64,000 nt of DNA from an uncultured Acetatifactor sp. (GTDB taxonomy: Bacteria; Bacillota; Clostridia; Lachnospirales; Lachnospiraceae), in assembly GCA_947586055.1 (NCBI GenBank), contig CANPXL010000001.1, positions 145,455-209,454 on the forward strand. Reading direction: 5' to 3'. The translations under genes were made by a program, and so were the position numbers. Position 1 is the stretch's first letter, and each line of letters begins with the position of its first letter. Of the stretch, positions 62,247-64,000 are shown piece by piece. The notes beneath the pieces were generated by a model. It was not told the DNA's origin. It saw only the letters and a list, made by a program, of their open reading frames with translations, and made no database searches.

Positions 62247-63439
62247 TTTCCTACCTGACCTTTCTGTTCGTCCCCAGAGGACCCTGATTTTGATGATCCG
62301 CTTTCCCGCTTTTCCGTATCCTTCCCTGCTTCCGCGCCGGTTCCTGCTTTCATTCCGGTTTCTGCTTTCATTCCGGTTTCTGCTTCCGTTCCAGATCCCT
62401 CTTCTGCAGTTTTTCCCCCTTCCGCACTTCTTTCTGCTTCCGGCTTTTTCCGCCTGAGCCGGTCTATAAACAGCTTCAGCCGCTTATCCAGCGCAACCTG
62501 CAGCGTATGCCAGAGCAGCGTCGCCAGAGTCACAAATCCCGACGCCTGAAACTCACCTTCAAAAACCGCTCTTTCAAAATCCGGCGTCACCTGCACGGAA
62601 GACCCAAGAAACGGCATCAACACACACAGCGCGCCGAACGCATACCCTGTCGTATCGGGCGATCCCGTTCCAAAAAGGATCTGCGCTTTCAGCTTTCCCG
62701 GTCTGAGACTCTTCAGAATCCTGCCCAGCCGGAACATGACGTGGGAAAAGAGCAGCCCCGTTTCCCGATCGCTGAAAAGATCCTTATAGTAAGATATATT
62801 TTGCCAAATCTCTTTTATTTTATCATAAATGGATCGGAATGTGTACTGTATCTTTGCAATTTTTTGCGAAAACCACGAAGCGCTTTCCCCGTTCGCTTCA
62901 GGGCCCTCATTCCGTTCTTCGGCAGGATCCGCTCCGACCTTCTCCGTCCCGACCTTCGACGTCCCTGTCCTCTCTGTCTCTGTTTTCTCTGTCCCGGCCT
63001 TCGCCTCTCCTGCCTTCTTCGTCACAGCGGTCTCTTTCGTTTCTGCTTTTTCCGTACTGCCCTTCGCCGCCACGGCAGTCTTCTCCGATCCGTCCTTTTC
63101 CCGGTTCTTCGTATCGTTCCCGGATTCCTTTTCCCGGTCTTTTTTCCGTTTTTTCCCCTGTCCGTCTCTTTTTTCGCTCCCGCCGGACTCATAGAGCTTA
63201 AACCACAATAATTTTATCACGGCCTTCCCCGGCTCCGGATAGGAATAGCCGGCCCGCAGCAGGCCGAAAAGCCAGGACGCCCTGAAGCGAAATCCCGTTT
63301 TATCCGCTGATTTCTCCCCCGACGCCCGATAGGAAACAGGGAAGAACAGAACAAGCAGTACCGCCGCAAGCAAAACCCCCAGCGCGGCAAGCAGCAGGAT
63401 GCCTGCCGCGGACAGTACCTTTAACACGATGTCTGACAT
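62243..63439 (-). CDS. ytfI: DUF2953 domain protein (YtfI-like)
   Basis: 398 residues. One N-terminal membrane helix (AAGILLLAALGVLLAAVLLV) is followed by YRASGEKSADKTGFRFRASW. A long low-complexity Lys/Glu/Thr insert (about 93-182: KAGTEKTETERTGTSKVG) separates the two halves of the domain. The C-terminal half has ILFGTGSPDTTGYAFGALC, the DUF2953 core. A second low-complexity tail ends the protein (EAETGMKAETGMKAG). It pairs with ytfJ. Confidence 0.85.
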   Translation of the reverse strand: MSDIVLKVLSAAGILLLAALGVLLAAVLLVLFFPVSYRASGEKSADKTGFRFRASWLFGLLRAGYSYPEPGKAVIKLLWFKLYESGGSEKRDGQGKKRKKDREKESGNDTKNREKDGSEKTAVAAKGSTEKAETKETAVTKKAGEAKAGTEKTETERTGTSKVGTEKVGADPAEERNEGPEANGESASWFSQKIAKIQYTFRSIYDKIKEIWQNISYYKDLFSDRETGLLFSHVMFRLGRILKSLRPGKLKAQILFGTGSPDTTGYAFGALCVLMPFLGSSVQVTPDFERAVFEGEFQASGFVTLATLLWHTLQVALDKRLKLFIDRLRRKKPEAERSAEGGKTAEEGSGTEAETGMKAETGMKAGTGAEAGKDTEKRESGSSKSGSSGDEQKGQVGK

Positions 63440-63756
63440 AACAAATACTCCTTCAGCGCGCAGTCGCCTCTTTCCTTAAGACATTCCTGCGCCAGCCGTT
63501 CTACAAGCTCCACGGCTTCGTCACGGTTTCCCGCAATTCCCACGACATAAAGCGAATGGCTTTGATAATAACTCTGGACAAGCTGCCTTGCGTCAAGAAT
63601 CTCCAGCTGATCCGAAGCGTTTCGCGAGACCACGATCAGGAACACGCCGGAGAAAAACGGCTTTTTCTCCAGCTTTTTTATCAGTTTTCCCAGTTTCTTT
63701 TCCCTGATGCTGTCTCCCAGATACAGTTTCGGATGGTATGTAAGCGCGACCGACAT
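63421..63756 (-). CDS. Small hypothetical protein
   Basis: 111 residues, without signal peptide or membrane helix. It has a basic stretch (EKKLGKLIKKLEKKPF) and strands like VFLIVVSRNASDQLEIL and SHSLYVVGIAGNRDEAVEL. I do not recognise the family. The ATG at 63756 has AGGAGGTC upstream, so it is likely real. It overlaps the start of ytfI by 19 bases, probably in the same transcript. Confidence 0.75.
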   Translation of the reverse strand: MSVALTYHPKLYLGDSIREKKLGKLIKKLEKKPFFSGVFLIVVSRNASDQLEILDARQLVQSYYQSHSLYVVGIAGNRDEAVELVERLAQECLKERGDCALKEYLLCQTSC

Positions 63757-63891
63757 AATGACCTCCTGCCCCGACGTATTGTCCTGTCAGCAGAATCGGC
63801 AGCAGCGGGTGACGTTAAGGAAGGCGCCGGTTGCGGCGGCCTGAAAACGGCATGTCTGTTGCCAGACTCATTGTACCATATAAAACCTGAG

Positions 63892-63919
63892 TTGACAATT
63901 TTGAAAAAACTTTTATACT
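63892..63919 (+). promoter_or_regulatory. Promoter of a gene beyond the right edge
   Basis: TTGACA (63892-63897), a 16-base spacer and TATACT (63914-63919), on the plus strand. The gene it drives is outside the window. Confidence 0.7.
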
Positions 63920-63939
63920 GTTTCCAAAATTGAAATTTT

Positions 63940-63987
63940 AAATTCCACTCTCAAATCCTCTGATGGAATTTACTTCTGCAAGAGTGG
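63940..63987 (+). promoter_or_regulatory. Possible attenuator-like leader, cut off by the window
   Basis: AAATTCCA (63940-63947) pairs with TGGAATTT (63964-63971). CCACTCT (63945-63951) pairs with AGAGTGG (63981-63987). The pairings share CCA and exclude each other, which suggests a switch in the leader. Confidence 0.35.
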
Positions 63988-64000
63988 TGTTTACCTTTGC

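Overview
The window looks like chromosome of a spore-forming, low-to-mid G+C Firmicute of the Clostridia, most likely Lachnospiraceae. Base composition is about half G+C by eye. Sporulation and germination genes (a SpoVAF/GerA protein, a YlbJ-like protein, YtfJ/GerW) sit beside typical Firmicutes blocks: rplU-prp-rpmA-obgE-yhbY-nadD-yqeK-rsfS, divergent lexA/yneA-like, yloU-fakA-recG next to rpmB, and short HisG with HisZ. An Rpn/PD-(D/E)XK 'transposase' also fits this family. The species cannot be named from sequence alone. No rRNA, tRNA, CRISPR array or classical insertion sequence was seen.

Layout. 1-5.5 kb (+): 3' end of a germination gene, then the L21-leader-controlled ribosome assembly operon. 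5.5-7.5 kb: a small membrane protein and the SOS hub lexA/yneA with three LexA-box-like sites. 7.3-14.2 kb: a more accessory stretch with a RelB/RelE toxin-antitoxin pair, a DinB-like protein, a tyrosine recombinase, rubrerythrin, an AI-2E family exporter, dtd, a possible 30-codon peptide gene and an Rpn-family nuclease. 14.3-25.8 kb (-): a type IV pilus locus (four pseudopilin-like genes, pilB, pilT, pilC, a small coupled ORF, two major-pilin paralogues, then pilD and pilMNO). The first of the two tandem pilins is frameshifted next to a seven-G tract. 25.8-34 kb (-): nudix, RNase G, DUF2344, radical SAM, then DUF4129-like, DUF58 and MoxR. 34-43 kb (-): his operon (hisZ-G-D-B and a HisF-like/HisI/HisE fusion) followed directly by a HelD-type helicase with an unusual C-terminal domain. 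43-47 kb (-): recU, two pseudouridine synthases, a HAD phosphatase. 47-60.5 kb (-): amidase, coaD, rsmD, a type IIA topoisomerase pair, DegV, recG, FakA and an Asp23 protein. 60.7-64 kb: rpmB, then ytfJ/DUF2953 and small proteins, and a promoter with a structured leader running off the right edge.

How the parts work together. Prp is encoded between rplU and rpmA and is expected to trim the L27 extension that rpmA carries. LexA represses itself and the divergent division inhibitor. FakA and the DegV protein could form a fatty-acid kinase pair. PilB and PilT would drive extension and retraction of a pilus built from the tandem pilins after PilD processing.

The most noteworthy signals are the HelD helicase carrying what looks like a catalytically empty GH31-type beta-sandwich behind a Pro/Ala-rich linker, the possible phase-variable or recoded pilin, a 19-bp-period tandem repeat ahead of pilM, and a HisF-like pseudoenzyme domain fused to HisIE. 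All function calls rest on reading motifs and recalled families; no searches were run.
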